From NCBI GenBank assembly GCA_036346405.1, contig CM070568.1:36428820-36492819 (forward strand): 64,000 nt of DNA, written 5' to 3'. The DNA comes from Phyllostachys edulis. Lineage: Eukaryota; Streptophyta; Magnoliopsida; Poales; Poaceae. Of this stretch, positions 32,101-44,276 are shown in pieces. Below the pieces are notes generated by a model. The model saw only the letters and a list, made by a program, of their open reading frames with translations, made no database searches and was not told the origin of the DNA. Every line of letters begins with the position of its first letter. Position 1 is the first letter of the stretch. The position numbers and the translations under genes are program-made.

Positions 32101-35003
32101 GAATCCAAACATTTCTAACTACTTAACTAAGCAAGGTCAAAAAGCCTATTGACTAAAACTGATTATAATCAGAGTACTAATCAAACACCTACAACTGCAC
32201 CCTTAACTCTAAGAGAACTGCTACCACTAGACTCCCTTCAATATAAACTTTCTATTGCCATCTCACTGAAGTGACCTAATTGATAAACAAAGCATTAACT
32301 AGCAGAGGCAAGAGATGGTCTTGCAAATGGATTCACCGATATTCCAACTTTTCCCTCAAAACACCTTCTCTGCTCAACAATCCATCAAACAGACTTTAGC
32401 AGTTTTTGACAACTAACCTTACCACTAATCAGCCATTCACATTTGCTTTCAGAATAGCTTACTACTGCTAAATAGTTGCCTAACAACTAATTGAATCAAT
32501 AACATCTCCATCTACTGAATTAACACAGCCAAAAGCCTAATTGACAGAACTGAGAAACTTCATGTTACTATTTAACCAACCTACAACAGCAACTAATTTA
32601 TGAACTAAAGTGTGATTAGCTAACCTTCCTTCAAAGCTTAAAACCTCCAATTTGTTTACTCAAAAGAGTGACTCAAATGATAGTCAACCAAATTGCAGCA
32701 AAAGACAAGATTTTGCAAGATGGTTAAACTGACAATCTGAACTTTCTTCTAATCCTTTTCTCTGAACATTCAAACAAACAAGAGTGTTTGAAATCTAGAG
32801 TTACCAAATTAATAATTCATTTGCTAAGCACTACTTCTTAAGTGATTTATCAGGCACTAACCAAATCCATTAGCATAAGTATAACGGAGAGGGAAACTTA
32901 ATTTCAGGGAACCGAAAACAAGGAGGCCAACATAGGTGTGGTGGTCGGCGGTTTGGGCGGCACATGTCGCCGGCGATTGGGTGCATGTTAGCGATGGGAT
33001 ACCCCCAAAATGGGTTGCCCGGAGAACAAGGGAGCTAGGGGTGGGGGTTTTGGGGCTCGGCCGGCACTGTGGTGGCGCGGCGATGTTGTACGGCGGCCGG
33101 CCGTGGAGATGAAGTGGCGCAGCTGGGCTCGGGGGTGGTAGGGAGTGAGATAGCGGAAGCATGAGCATCGGTAGAGCTCAGGGAACTCACCGGGTAGGTT
33201 GCCTTCGACTGGGAGGCGCCAAGGTAGGCCGGCGGCGATGACCATGGGCGGCGCGGCGGAGGTCCTCGCGGCGGGGTCGCTGTGAAGGAATAAAACACAA
33301 GTGAGTGATCGGAGAATAAAGAGGGGGTCTACTAGATGCTGAAGGAGGAAGGAATCGGAAGGGGAGGCGCTGGAGAAGAAGTAGTAGTGAGGGAGGCGGT
33401 GGCGGCCATGGTCGGGGAAGAAGGGCGGTGCTAGGTGCTCCAGTGGCTCAAGCCCCAAATTGATGAGGGGGGGGTTGCTCCTTGAGGTGAAAGGCGAGCC
33501 GTGACGCGATTGTGGGCGGTCGGAATTGGCCAGAGAGGTCGGAACGGCAACGGGCGCCCTCGGCAGTGCGGCCATGGTGGCACTTGGCCATCGGGGTTCG
33601 GTTCAAGTGGAGCTCGGGGAGGGGAGAAATTGGCTTGGAGAGTTAGAAGAACTAGAGAGGGTGAGGGAAGGGAGAGCACAAGCCCATGTTCACCCTTAAA
33701 TGGCGACTCGAGCTCGCGTGATGACGCGTTTTGTCTTTACGGCAGGGACGGTTCTCGCACGAGAACTTGACGATGGACGGGGGAGCTGTCGACGGCGTTG
33801 GTGAGGTAGGGCTCTGGTTGGATGCCATGCGCGGTGGCTCAACAGCGCTAACGGGGGAAGACGGAGGAGGCCGGGGTGAGGTGGCGTCCATGTGGCCTTC
33901 GGCGAGAGAAACCAGCGTGGAGAAGATGAGTGTCTTGGCGCCGGGCCCACGGTCAAAAGCGAGAGGAGGGCAGCTTAGTGAGTGGGTTGGGTTGAGCCAA
34001 CATGATGCGATCGGTCCAAAAGAGTTCGATCGGTCCAAAAGATCGGGTCCGACCGGATGAACAGTGATGGCCTTGATTTTGTGGAAAAGGCTGAGAACTA
34101 AAGTGAATTTTTTATGGTAGATGCTTAACTCCAAAATGATGAAAATTTTAGGGAAGGTTCCTGACACTAGTTAGACCATTAACTGATTTTTCTAGTTTTT
34201 TTTTTTACAATTTCTAAAATTTTCTCTAAAATTATTTTAAGTTGCACTTGTGGTGTTTGACTTTTGATTTTTCTTTGATTGACTGGTTGCTTAAAAATAG
34301 TAATTAAAATCTAGAAATTGTGAAGTTTTGAAGATGAGTTGTTAAAGTGTTCCAGAACCTAGGAAAATTATTTCCAGGCACTGTTCATAAGATTTGTTTG
34401 TATTTTAAATTCAAAATCAATTTTGAACATGCAAATTGAAAAGAAACCAATTAACCTCCGAAAATTCCAGAGAATTCCAAATAAGCAAACCAGAGCATAT
34501 AGAATTCAACTAAAATATTACCAGCTATGGGTCCTATTATATTTTCAAAATAATATTTAGTTTGCATTTCTGAAACTAAGAAAATATACTTTCAAGTTTA
34601 AAAATTGAGATTCTTTGTAAAAATTACATCAAGTATTTTAGGAGTATTTGAGGTGTTACTATTTTTAAGTTGAATTCCAAAATACATTCCCACACTTGAA
34701 ATCTTTTTAGTTTTCCCCGAATTTCAAATTGGACTTTTGAATTGGAGAAGATGTATTGGATTACTAGGTTCAAATTCTAGTATTCAAAAATCAAGGATTT
34801 TCAACCTAGGGTTTTATACCCTACTCTAACTAAGTTTCAAAATCTTAACAAACTTTATTTTTTTCAGAAATTACTTTTCTAGGGTTTGGAAAACCAGGTT
34901 GTAACCTATTTACTTTGCAACAAAAAGTTTTAAAAAGTTCAAAATTTCATAAATGCTTATTAGATGCCTAGCTAAACCAACTTAGGGATTTTGGGCTGTT
35001 ACA
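29125..35003 (-). mobile_element. Solo LTR 'b' (5879 bp) inside hAT copy 1
   Basis: It begins TATGAGACCTCGGGG, a mutated form of the TGTGAGACC start, and ends GGGATTTTGGGCTGTTACA. The flanks TCACA (29120-29124) and CCACG (35004-35008) fit a 5-bp duplication with two transitions. Alignment with hAT copy 2 shows that exactly one such pentamer is present at the uninterrupted site. There are no coding domains. The middle contains an AT-rich stretch (30900-32860), then a GC-rich island at 32880-33970. Orientation is from the module at 29885. Confidence 0.82.
29885..29956 (-). repeat. Conserved LTR module, copy C
   Basis: CCATAACCTAGGACGGGGCT is followed by ATTTGAATAG, ACCCTGCAGGTGTGTAC and TGTACCCACATG. 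The palindrome has a single change (CTATTTGAATAG). Confidence 0.85.
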
Positions 35004-36647
35004 CCACGCCTCTGCTCGTTCGCCACTTGGAGATTGGAGCCCTCCCCACCCCCCCAACACACACACAGCCACAAGATAAGAGAGAGAATAGATGTTAAGG
35101 TTTGGTGGGCTGAAGTAGTAAGGAAAATGAGTCTAATGTGTTACATGGGCCACGCACGAGGTGTGGGGAGTGTGAGCTGAATTCATTTGTGGACACAAAT
35201 ATATAGTTTTGGTCTAACTAATAACATATACATCTAATATATCTATTATATACTAGATATTTTGAAGAAAAAATGGGTGTTCGGCTGAACACCCATGACC
35301 CCTTGAGGGTCCACCCATGCTTGACAAAATATAAGTGCAACTTGATCTGCATGTTAATTAGTAACCCTAAAAATTGGACTTAATTAACCAACTAACTAAA
35401 CTAGTGTTTGTCTTAGCTACTCATAGCTAGTTTTGTTCTTTCAACCTCACTGCCAGTTGAACTCAAACCATTGATATTTTCTAATTAAGTTTGTCTACTA
35501 ACTTTTACTGTCCGAAAATACAACCTATTAATTGATTATCTAACCTTTCAATGTCTTTGGCTAATTACTTAAATTATCACTAATCATCCTAATTAAAATG
35601 TACATATGCTAATTCACTACATTGATTAATTCCTTGCTAACCTAAACTAATTGGCCCACTGTCATACTGTGATGACCCGCTCGGGATACAAGGAACCGGC
35701 CCAATTTTTTTTTTGAGCTGCGATACTACCGCATAGAGGAGTGTTAGTACCGCTCGGTGCATCCCGAGTGAGGTCTACCAGGACCTCCCAGAAGGTCTTC
35801 AAGACCTCCTGGAGGTCTTGGTCATTGTGCAATGAGCTAGTCCCAGGAAACACAAGCTGGCTCACACAAACTAACAATGGTGAGATCAAATCCATACACA
35901 AGCTAAGAGAAACAAGAGACAAAACAATATATATATATATATATATTAAAGACCAAACTGGCCAAGCTTCATACAGGAGTTTGCCTCAAGGGCTACAACA
36001 AAAGAGCAAGAACAGCGGAAAGCAAAACGTCAACGGTAGGTCCAACCGATCAACCCACCGGCTATCGAGTGGAGGACGTCCCCTAGGTCGCAAGGTCTCC
36101 AAAGACCTCTTCTTCACTGAGGTTTGAGCTCCCTAGAACTTCCTACAGCTGCTGATTAAAACAGAGGGCAAAAGCCACAAGTACATTGAATGTACTCAGC
36201 AAGCCGTGGGGAGTGTATGCAATAAATAATTATGCAAGACTTGCCAAAAGAGAGCTGTAAGGTTAGTTGCACAAAGCAGTATTTGACAATAAGTAATAAG
36301 TAGATTGAAAAGCTCAAGTTAAAACATTAGTACATAAATACATTTGATTTCAAAAGAGGCTGTGAGCACCCACTCACATCTAAAGCCACCCTGGAGCACC
36401 CACTCCAGGACTACCAAAGCCAACCGCGGGAGGTTTGGCCACACCCATGACCAGGACCTCAACCACGCCACTCTGGAGCACCCACTCCAGAGCTCCACAA
36501 CCAGCCCCTGGACCACCTAGTGAGCCAGCCATGACCCCTCTGGAGCTGGCCAAGGTCTCTTCGAGGCAAAGCCATGACCTCTCACAAAAGTGTCTAGGAA
36601 GCACAAGTTTGAAAAAGGAATTCTAACCCTCATTCGAAATCTCCGGG

Positions 36648-36718
36648 CATGTCCATAACCGAGGACGCGGCTATTCGAATAGATTTACACTCTGTAGAGG
36701 TGTACAACTTTACCCACA
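36648..36718 (-). repeat. Conserved LTR module, copy D
   Basis: This is a well-preserved copy: CCATAACCGAGGACGCGG, CTATTCGAATAG, TTTACACTCTGTAGAGG and TGTACAACTTTACCCACA. Confidence 0.9.
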
Positions 36719-38129
36719 AGAGGTAGTCGCTTGATATTACACACGTTACCTTAGACATGTGAATCAAGTGGAGACCACCACTGGGCTTTTACAAGGACCT
36801 GCTCTGACTCAGTCACCAACACTAAGGTTTCGCCATCACAGTGTGCGTATAGCACCCGGTGGCCCCCTCTTGAGCCGTGGTGAACTAAGCACCTCCTCTA
36901 CCTTGGAACCGAATCAGAACAAGACCAATTATTACTCCCGGTCCACCCCATAATGGACATGTGGTTGCACGAAAAGGCCTAGATCAATGGCTCCTAAGGT
37001 TCAGTCCTTAAATGCTGCTCAGGCAAGACTTCCACAAACCCAATGTGACTCAACTAGGGACCAGCCCCTGAGCACCCACTACTCACCTCCAGCCACTTGC
37101 CCGAGCATAAAATAGTTTTGGGGTTCAACCCGGCCACTGGACCACCCAGTCCTGGCACAACAAGTTTTAAGGTGGTCTCGCACCACAATCAACACAATTT
37201 ATGGCCTCACACCATAGTTGCTTAACGATGGCACCAACCACAAATTCCATAGTTCATTAGTCAAGATTATTGTTGATGAGGCATGATTCACAGACCCACG
37301 ATTCTAAAAGCAAGGCTAAGCAATAAGAATACGGTCCCAATGTTGGCAATAACAAGAAATACCAACTAAAATATCCATCCTAAGGTGTCCAAAGAGTTCA
37401 TGTCAACATGTCCAATTCAAGTATACAAAGGAGGCATAAAGTCAAGTAGGAGGATAGCTACTACCCAAAACAGTTCTATAAAGACAGCTATGCAAGTTTA
37501 ATAAATCAAAATAGCTTTGCAAAGTGGGATCAAGATGATCAAGGTCCACGACTTGCCTCTGTTGGAGAAAGAAAAAGCTTCGGCTGATGGAGCTTGATTC
37601 ACGAGCTTCTCAACGATTCAACCAAAATCTACATGTTCGCAAAAGAAACCAAATAAGCAAAAGAAACTTCAAGAAAACCAAAAGAACTTACTCGAAACCA
37701 AAAGAGAAGAGGAGGTCCACAGGGAGGAGGAGGTCCGAGAGGGAGAAATCCCACGGGAGGGAGGTCCAACTAGTGAAGGGCTCGGACTCAAGGAGGTCCA
37801 AACCAGAGGAGCTTGGAGAGCTCCCCAAAACCGAAAGAGCTAGGAGCAGAGGTCGAAATGAAGAATAGGGAGGCAGTGAGTGTCCCTAGTGCTCTATTTA
37901 AATGAAAGAGGAAATAGAAGCACCATAAACAGAAGGTGACCAAATTCAATGTATTGGTACAAAGGCACACTGCCACAAGGTACGAAAAGAGATAAAGAAA
38001 GCAAGGGATGTGACAAAAAGTAGAAAAGAGTACAAAGGTAGGTGGCAGCATTTAATGTGACTCAACCCACATCAAATGCAATTAAGGTTGACAAGGGAGC
38101 CAGTCAAAAGGTGCACAGACCAGTCAAAG

Positions 38130-40265
38130 GGCATGGTCCACGGTCCAAAGAGGAGATCCAAGGAGGAGGTCCAAGGAGGGGATCCACAGAGGAGATCCTA
38201 CAGGGAGGTCCTGCAAGGAGGTCCTACGAGGAGGTCCAAGGACAAACAGGGAGGTCTGAGGGAAGGAGGTCCTAAGACAAACAGGGAGGTCTAGACCACA
38301 AAGGTCTAAACACAAAAGAGGAGGTCTAGACCACAAAGATCTAAACACAAAAGAGGAGGTCTGAACCTAAGGGAGGTCCAAACACAACACAGGGAGGTCT
38401 GAACCTAAAGGAAGTCCAAACGCAACAAGGAGGTCTAGACCACAAAGGTCTAAACACACAAGAAGAGGAGGTCTAGACCACAAGGGTCTAAACACACAGA
38501 GAAGGAGGTCTAGACCACAAAGGTCTAAACACACAAGAAGAGGAGGTCTAGACCACAAGGGTCTAAACACGCAGAGGAGTCCTATGGACTGGAGGTCCAA
38601 AAGACACACTACGGGGAGGTCCAAAAGACACACAACGGGGAGGTCCTATGGACAAAAGGTCCAAAAGGCAAAAGATATCTGGACCTCAAAGGGAGATCCA
38701 AACCACAAGGGATATGGCACTCAAGGAGGCCCTAAGAGCAAAGAGGTCCTGACGGTCAAAATCTCCAAAAGGGAAAATCCGACGGCCAAGATCTCAAAAG
38801 GGGAGGACCTGAACGGTCAAGATCAAAGGCAACGAAGAGGTCCTAACACTCGGATCTCCAAAGGGGAGGTTCGATAGTCAAGATCTCAAACAAAGGGAGG
38901 CCCTGACGGTTAGATTTCCAAAAGGGAGATCCGACGGTCAAGATCTCAAGCCAAGGGAGGTCCGCTGAGACAAGGATACATGGGGAAAGGCTGAGGCCAT
39001 CAGATCAAGATCGGATGGCGCAAAACAAAGGGGCCATCTGGACCGAGCGAACGGGTCAACGAAACCAGGCCGTTCGATTGAGACAGACGGTGAGAGGAAA
39101 GGGCGTTCGGACCAAGCGAACAGGTCCTCGAGATCGACCATCAAAAAGCATCGAGCGGTCCTAAGGAGAGGAAGGCAAAACCCAAAGAATGCGACCGCGA
39201 GAACTAGCGATAGATCCAGCGCTAGGAAGTCTTAGACCTAAGGAGGTGCAGGCCTTTAGATCCAGAGAGGAAGGATGCTCGACGGCTAAGATCTCCAAAG
39301 GAGATCCTAACAGACAGATCTACACAAGGGAGGTCCGAGCGGCTAAGATCTCGAGCTCCTAACGATCGAGATCTAACAAAGGGAGGTGCGGCGGCTAAGA
39401 TCTCCAGAGAGGAGGTACTAACGGCGAGATCTAACAAAGGGGAGGTCTGAGCGGCTAAGATCTCCAAAGAGGAGGTCCTAGCGGTTAGATCTAACAGGGG
39501 AGGTCGGCGGCCAAGATCTCGAGAGAGGAGGTCCTAACGGCCAAATCTAACAAAGGGAGGTCTGGCGGTTAAGATCTCGAGAGGAGGTCCTAACGGCGGA
39601 TCTGAACAAGGGAGGTGCAGGCGCTAAGATCTCGAGAGAGATCTTAACGATCGAGATCTAACAAAGGAGAGGTCTGAGCTAAGATCTCCGAGAGGAGGTC
39701 CTAACGATCGAGATCTAACAAAGGGAGGTCTGGCGGCTAAGATCTCTAGAGAGGAGGTCCTAACGGCCAGATCTAACAAAGGGAGGTCTGCGGCTAAGAT
39801 CTCCAAAGAGGAGGTCCTAACGGCGAGATCTAATAAAGGGAGGTCGAGCGGCTAAGATCTCGAGAGAGGAGGTCCTAACGGCCAGATCTCGAACAAGGAG
39901 AATGCAGATGGCTAAGATCTCGAGAGAGATCCTAACGGTCGAGATCTAACAAAGGGAGGTCTGAGCGGCTAAGATCTCGAGAGAGGAGGTCCTAGCAGTC
40001 GAGATCTAACAAAGGGAGGTCTGGCGGCTAAGATCTCCAGAGAGGAGGTCATAACGGCAGATCTAACAAAGGGGAGGTCTGAGCGGCTAAGATCTCCAGA
40101 GAGGAGGTCCTAACGGCTAGATCTAACAAAGGGGAGGTCTTAACGGCTAAGATCTCCAGAGAGGAGGTCCTAACGACCAGATCTGAACAAGGGGAGGTCT
40201 GAACGGCTAAGATCTCGAGAGAGATCCTAACGATCGAGATCTAACAAAGGGAGGTCTGCAGCGGC
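38130..40265. repeat. Two-part tandem array of GGAGGTC-containing units in LTR 'd'
   Basis: From about 38130 to 38640, units of roughly 37-45 bp contain GGAGGTCTAGACCACAAAGG, with the palindrome GGTCTAGACC. From about 38690 to 39000 the units read 'GGAGATCCGACGGTCAAGATCTC'. From about 39240 to 40265 a ~57-bp unit built around AGATCTAACAAAGGGAGGTC and GGCTAAGATCTC(C/G)AGAGAGG repeats about 18 times. The open frames here are by-products of the repeat. Confidence 0.9.
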
Positions 40266-43200
40266 TAAGCTCGAACTGCAGTGCGGCCGCAACAAAAGGC
40301 GGTAGTTCCAAAGAAGCAAGCGGCGATCCGCCAAGGCAAGTGGTAGCACCGCACAAGTGCGAGGAGGTCGAAAAGAGCTCAAGGAGATCCAAAGACGCAG
40401 GGAGGTCCAAGGCAGAGAGAGATCTAGATCGAGAGGGACCTAGACAAGGGAAGAAGGTTTATACCAAGGGAGGTCAAAGGGAACAGGAGGTCTATTTGAA
40501 CAGGGGAGATCCAAATAGGCAAGGGAGGTCCTAAAGGACGCAGAGGAGGTCCGAAGGACAAAGGGAGGCCCGAAAGGACTCAGGGAGGTCCGATTGGGCT
40601 TGAAGGGAGTTCAAGGAGGGTTCCAAAAGGGCACTGGGAGGTCTAGAGGAACTCTGGGATGCCCAAATGAACTCAGAGGTTACAAATGAACGTTGAGAGG
40701 TCCACGGGGAGGTCTATGCAGAGAAAGGAGTCTAGATCAAGGGAGATCTAGTCAAAGATGAAAGCTTAGACCCAAGGGGAGGTCTAAGCACAAAGAGATT
40801 CAAATCGACAAAGGGGAGGTCTGGACTAAGGAAAGTCCAAGCAGAAGATTACAAAGAGAGGTCGAGAGAATGTAAGGGTTGAACCTATAAAGAGGTCCAC
40901 CGAAAGGAGGTGCAGTTGAAAGGAAAAACCTAAGGGAGGGTATCCCCAAAAGAAGGAGATCCAAGGTAAGAGATCCAAAAGGAGGAACTCAAGAGAGGTC
41001 CTGAGAGAAGAAGAAAAGAAGAAGGAAAGGTCAAAAAAATGAGAGATGTCCGGACATCAGGAGATGTCCAACGAAAGGAAAAGTCTGGGCATAAGAGAAA
41101 TGTCCAGCCAGAGGAAGGTCTAGAGAAAGAGAGGAAGACCTAGAGGGGGGGGGAGAGACTAGCCAGGAGGACAAACAAGGCCAACAAAGAAAAGAGGCTA
41201 AAAGCCAAAGAACAGCAAGGAACTCCAACAAATGAAGAACACCAAACAACTGGGTTTAGTTGAAGTTTAGTTAGGTCAAGTTAAAGCTCTTTTTAAAATC
41301 TCAAGTTAAGCTTTGAACTCTCAACAAAACCAAATGATTACTATTTTTAAAAGCTTTTCAAAACTCTGGAAAAACGGGACGTTACACATACACCTAGCAC
41401 ACATTCATACACTAAGAGCCACAGAGACTGAAGGGCCACTGCCATACATGCACCAACAGAGAGAGCCAGAGGGGAAGGCAGAGTAGGGGAGGCTCAAGCG
41501 TGCTCAGGGCGGTGCTGGTCACCAGCGGGTGGAAGGACGGTGACGGCCACCAAGGGCAGAAACGAAACCGTGTCAAGGAGGTGACCTTGGGAGTAGTGGC
41601 AACGCAGCCAGAAGTGACCAGGGGTGGCCAGGCGATAGCAAGAAGCGATCGGAGCCATGGGGGAGGAAAGGGGCACCGGAGGGGGAGAAGGAGGAAGGTA
41701 GCGCACGCATGGGCACTGCCCGGGTACGGGGGACTCACTGATGTGGTTGCTAGTGACAAAGAAGGGCCGAGACAGTCCGGCGACGCAAGCCCGGTGGAGA
41801 CACGGTAAGGGTGCCGTGGGGGTGGTGCTACAGGGAGGGAGAGCTTCAATGGGAGGTTGGGGAAGGACGGGAGAACGGAGGCGGTGCTTCTGCTTGATGT
41901 AATCGAAGAAGCTCCCATCGGAGGAAGGGCGGCGTCGGTGATGGCGGATTTTGGCCATCGGTGGAGAAGAAGAAGGAGCGACGAGCTCCCTTAAACCAAT
42001 CTCGAAATTGATTGAGGGTTTCTTCTCCTGATGTTGTGGAATACAGCATGATGAGGGTAGATGGGGAAGGGAGGCTTCGGGCTAGCCGGAACAGTGAGGG
42101 CAGCATTGGTGGCTTGGCAGCCAACTGGGCGGGTTGAGCTTCCTGTGGCAAAAACAGAGGGAGCTTCAAGCTCGGTGGAGAAGGAGGATAAGGAGGAGAT
42201 GGCAGAGGAGGGTGAGGCCGAGGAAGGGAGGGCCAGGTGGCTCTGTGCGGTCTTTATAGTAGATGTGGGCGATGATGGCAATGAGGCCGGCATGGCAGGT
42301 GATGCTCTCGGTAGAGCCGTGCAGCAATGGCACGGCTCTGCATGGCTTGAGTTTGCTTACTCTGTGATTGCTTGTGGTTCCTAGGCTCTCGGTGGAGGAG
42401 AATGGTGAAGGGAGTGCTAGAGGGGAGAAGAAGAATGGTAGGGGAAACTGAGGGAGGGCAAGGCACAGCTCAGTGCAACGCTTTATAGGCAAGGAGAAGG
42501 CAATGCTCTTGGTAATGACAGCGATAGCATGGGCGTGACGCTGCTTTGGCAGCATAGTGGCATTGAGCGACAGCAAGTGACTAGCCGTGTGACGGTGCGC
42601 ACAATGCTAGGGCTTCGCATGGCTGCTACGTGGCTCATGTACCAAAGGATGTTGACACCCAGGAAAGAGAAAGAGAGATGGTGCGCTAGCTCGGCTGAGG
42701 CAAAGGAGGAAGGAGAAGAAAATTATGCCGCGCTGGGCTGTGCTTGACCAAGAGGAATGGTTCGGTTGCAATTTGGTCTGGCCAGGGGAGTAGTAGACAG
42801 GGAGAAAGAAAATAGATTAGGGAAAAGCTTTGGAAAAAGCAATGTGATAGAATTTTAGGTTTGGTTAAAACTCTTGAGATTTGTTTTAAGTAATTCTCAT
42901 GTGACGATAGATGAAATGTGATATTTCCTAAAGAATTTTAATTGAGCTTTTGATCATTTGGAGAATTAGGTTCCATATTTTATGATGTTGGCCTTAGGGT
43001 TTATACTTCAGTAATATTTAACAGGGCAACATTTTAGGTAGACTTTGTCATAACGATTTAACTGTATCTGACTGTTTTACTTCTACAATTTTCGATTCTA
43101 GAGTTTATTTTCGATTCTAGGATTTATGTATTTAAGTTTTCTGGATTTACTCACTTGTGTCAGCAAAAGAAAAGTAGATCAAATAACTCTAAAAAATTAT

Positions 43201-43283
43201 ACAATCAAGGAAATAACGAATAACATGCAAAAAGTTCAAAAAAAATCCCATATTTTTGCATTTATGCACTTTTGGATCTTACA

Positions 43284-44276
43284 ACCCTTACAAAAATGGC
43301 TGTGTCAATAGTAACACGTCCAAGAACATCCTGACGAACTAATGAAGAAAGGCGAGACCCACACAAGTGACCTAGATGATGATGCAACTACGCAAAAACT
43401 CCAGAGGTGGTGGCCATAGTGGCGATAGAGGTAGATGTAGAGGTGATAAGAGCAACTGAAGTGGACGGAAGGTGGAGGCGGTCAAGGATGTAAAGACCCT
43501 GATGATCCCTACGGTGTCGGCCAATCCCAAGTACCATCCTTGTCTGTCGGTTCTGGATGAAACAAGAGTGAGAGTCAAAACCAACCCTGCAGCCGAGATC
43601 GGTAAGCTGACCCACCGAGAGAAGCTGCATGGTAAGCTAGGAAACATGGGAAACACTGAAATAGAAAAATTACTGGACAAAAGAGTGCCCTAACAGCTGA
43701 CAGACATAGGAGTACCGTCAGCTATCTAAATAGAGATAGGAAAACAGGAGGTCCTGCTGAAGTGAAAGATGTGGAGTCCGGTATCATGTGGAAAGAGACA
43801 GCAGAATCCAGAACCCAAGAAGTACCTAGATGAGACGTGTGAGCAAGACTAGTAGAACCTACTGAACTTTGAGAGAGCTGATGAAGTGCAGCCTGGCAGA
43901 ATTGTTGAACAGAGTCGCCTCACTGAGAAGGTTGTGACATGCTAGTCTGTCCTCCCGTCGAGGAAGGGCCTACCTGCCCCCCTTGGATCGTTTATCCCCA
44001 TGCGCATTGTTCCACTTTTTCGCATCGCACAACTCTGGTAGTTGTGCCTGGAGTTCTTGCAATAATTACACCGAAACCCAATTGGTGCAAAATTAGGAGT
44101 AGAAACATACACCTGAGGAGGGACTGTAGTCGAAGTAGAAGCCGTCGGTGTAGTCGAAGAAGAAGGGGTAGCAAGCACAGCTGGAACAAACTATACTGCT
44201 AACCCGCGGCGAAGCTCCTCAGCATGAAGAATCGAAAGAGTCTCGGTGACTGTCGGTCATGGTGAGTGACTTAGTA
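43284..44276 (-). pseudogene. Ty1/copia polyprotein piece 2: gag zinc knuckle, protease region, GAG-pre-integrase
   Basis: In native (right-to-left) order it has a CCHC zinc knuckle 'CNYCKNSRHNYQSC' (about 44080-44030), a degenerate protease region (about 43900-43690), and the GAG-pre-integrase segment 'LLSVGQLTDLGCRV' with 'GLYILDRL' (about 43625-43470). It ends in the 'RLSSLVRQDVLGRV' block near 43310-43355 and the CxxC finger cut by LTR 'a'. Stops and shifts prevent translation. It joins piece 1 across LTR 'c' with TAGTA duplicated. Confidence 0.85.

Larger units (their letters stand above)
27991..35319 (+). mobile_element. Non-autonomous hAT element, copy 1 (1445 bp net), split by LTR 'b'
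   Basis: The left end CAGTGGTGGACC and inverted right end CATGGGTGGACC are ~12-bp terminal inverted repeats. The flanks CTTAACAA (27983-27990) and CTTGACAA (35320-35327) are an 8-bp TSD with one change, as expected for hAT. The ends resemble the Tip100 branch. The element's own sequence is 27991-29124 and 35009-35319. It contains a ~150-bp internal tandem duplication (about 28325-28590) and a GC-rich 3' third (about 28850-29124 plus 35009-35060). No transposase is encoded. The same element occurs inverted at 50573-52016. Confidence 0.85.
35668..41386 (-). mobile_element. Solo LTR 'd' (5719 bp) with a large GGAGGTC repeat array
   Basis: TGTGATGACCCGC (35668) to GGGACGTTACA (41386), flanked by perfect 5-bp duplications CATAC (35663-35667 and 41387-41391). 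It inserted into LTR 'a'. There is no gag or pol. An (AT)n tract lies at about 35927-35946. Minus orientation follows from the module at 36648. The plus strand is strongly purine-rich from about 37560 to 41260. Confidence 0.9.
24444..43283 (-). mobile_element. Solo LTR 'a' (about 5.78 kb net), itself invaded twice
   Basis: This starts TGTGAGACCCCAAATTTG (24444) and ends GGATCTTACA (43283). Its own sequence is 24444-27990, 35328-35667 and 41392-43283, about 5779 bases once the hAT (27991-35319) and LTR 'd' (35668-41386) are removed. It sits inside the copia polyprotein between the GAG-pre-integrase zinc finger and the integrase core. No gag or pol domain is present. Minus orientation follows from the conserved module at 25218. 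The right end lacks a clean CCCAA duplication (see findings). 41460-42760 is a GC-rich island in which the open frames are not credible genes. Confidence 0.8.

Noticed and set aside
32857..34167. Overlapping open frames on both strands that look like host exons
   Set aside because: They lie in the GC-rich island of solo LTR 'b', have no recognisable domain, and similar islands occur in other LTRs.
35927..35946. (AT)n tract as an origin or regulatory element
   Set aside because: A short dinucleotide microsatellite in an LTR; nothing else supports a function.
37587..40534. Open frames in the purine-rich region
   Set aside because: They result from strand asymmetry and tandem repeats and give Lys/Arg/Glu-rich low-complexity peptides.
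41412..42747. GC-rich open frames on both strands
   Set aside because: They belong to the GC-rich island of LTR 'a'; no domain, no splice structure, and frames compete on both strands.
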